Assembly (NCBI GenBank): GCA_021795795.1
Contig: JAJYPA010000086.1
Span: forward strand, 1 to 21,274
DNA length: 21,274 bases
Source of the DNA: Pseudomonadota bacterium
GTDB taxonomy: Bacteria > Pseudomonadota > Gammaproteobacteria > Halothiobacillales > Halothiobacillaceae
Direction of reading: 5' to 3'
This document shows, in pieces, positions 20,748 to 21,274 of the stretch. Position numbers and translations under genes: made by a program. Numbering within the stretch: position 1 is the first letter of the stretch; the number at the start of each line of letters is the position of its first letter. Below the pieces are notes generated by a model. That model worked only from the letters and a program-made list of their open reading frames with translations. It was not told the origin of the DNA and made no database searches.

Positions 20748-21274
20748 TCAGCGCAACAGGCGGCGGCTGAGCAGACGCCACCCGAGCACATAGGCCAGCA
20801 GGGCGTACAGCAGCAGCACGCCCGTGTGGTACAGCACCTCATGGGGCAGATGCCCGGTCAGCAGCGGTCGTAGCAGGGCCACCGCATGGGTCAGCGGCAG
20901 CACCTCTGCAATGTCCTGAGCGAAGGGCGGCAGCGATTGGAGGGGGTAGAAAACGCCGCAGAAGAGAAACATCGGCGTCACCGCCAGAGTGAAATAATAC
21001 ATGAAGAAATCATAACTGCGTGCCAGTGCCGTGATGACCAGCGCCACCCCGCCGAAACTCAGCCCCGCGAGCAAAATGACCGGCAGCGTCAGGATCACCC
21101 AGGGGCCCTGTATGGCGCCAAAAAGACTGGCGACGATGATGATGGCCACGGCACTGATCAGGCCTTTGACGGCGCACCAGGCCACCTCACCGGCGAGGAT
21201 GTCGCTGACCCGCAAGGGGGTAGCCAGCATCGCTGCGTAGGTGTGCTGGGCGCTCATCCGGGTAAAGGCCGAGT
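20748..21274 (-). CDS. ABC-2 type transporter permease, NodJ-like, 5' partial
   Basis: The frame is open to the right edge of the window: residues SAFTR precede the ATG at 21257, so that methionine is internal and the real start is outside. About 175 residues are visible. TYAAMLATPLRVSDILAGEV is a signature of NodJ/ABC-2 permeases, followed by five hydrophobic segments and the PMFLFCGVFYPLQSLPPF block that precedes the last helices. It is a membrane subunit of an ATP-driven exporter of polysaccharide, lipid or drug type, and its ATPase partner would lie upstream. It belongs to the chromosome beyond the element. The stop is 72 bases before the tRNA-Met gene, on the same strand. Confidence 0.85.
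   Translation of the reverse strand, partial: SAFTRMSAQHTYAAMLATPLRVSDILAGEVAWCAVKGLISAVAIIIVASLFGAIQGPWVILTLPVILLAGLSFGGVALVITALARSYDFFMYYFTLAVTPMFLFCGVFYPLQSLPPFAQDIAEVLPLTHAVALLRPLLTGHLPHEVLYHTGVLLLYALLAYVLGWRLLSRRLLR

Overview
The window is most of the right part of an integrative and conjugative element (ICE) or conjugative genomic island in a GC-rich proteobacterium. Its right end abuts an intact elongator tRNA-Met gene (20599-20675, minus strand), and a complete tyrosine integrase lies just inside that end. The left end is outside the window. A chemolithotroph such as Acidithiobacillus would fit the mix of RP4/Ti-like transfer genes and GC-rich coding, but this is a guess; nothing seen here fixes the genus. 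Right of the tRNA is the chromosome, with a partial NodJ-like ABC-2 permease.

Layout. 1-6897: a plus-strand run of accessory transfer or maintenance genes (a >1,200-residue protein open at the left edge, a small protein, a degraded frame, an LPD7-like protein, an OB-fold-like protein and a 91-residue protein). 6898-7294: a non-coding stretch ahead of an ssb gene that has decayed (7295-7593). 7573-12564: a foreign module sitting directly against the dead ssb. It holds two convergent operons: plus strand, MerR-like regulator, DNA methyltransferase 1 and DNA methyltransferase 2; minus strand, XRE regulator, AlwI-like restriction endonuclease and a protein joining a two-cluster 4Fe-4S ferredoxin domain to a nuclease-like domain. 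12791-17983: transfer genes traF (pilin-processing peptidase), a VirB1-like lytic transglycosylase, traG (VirD4-type coupling protein, minus strand) and traB (3'-truncated). 17984-19348: AT-richer cargo with an M48 metalloprotease, an unknown partner and a secreted small protein. 19363-20388: integrase.

How it fits together. The conjugation part supplies pilin maturation, wall opening and substrate coupling; relaxase, mating-pair genes and oriT must lie outside the window or are not recognisable here. The module in the middle looks like a complete type II restriction-modification cargo. Two methyltransferases of different motif order plus an AlwI-like nuclease suggest an asymmetric target with one enzyme per strand. 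The exceptional part is the ferredoxin-nuclease fusion, translationally coupled to the restriction enzyme. Each arm has its own helix-turn-helix regulator at its head.

Two non-coding signals stand out. An eight-base box, GCTATACC, lies 30-46 bases before the start codons of ssb, traF, traG and traB, always in the same orientation relative to the gene. A 16-bp tandem repeat (five copies plus a partial) fills the divergent traG/traB intergenic region between two of these boxes.
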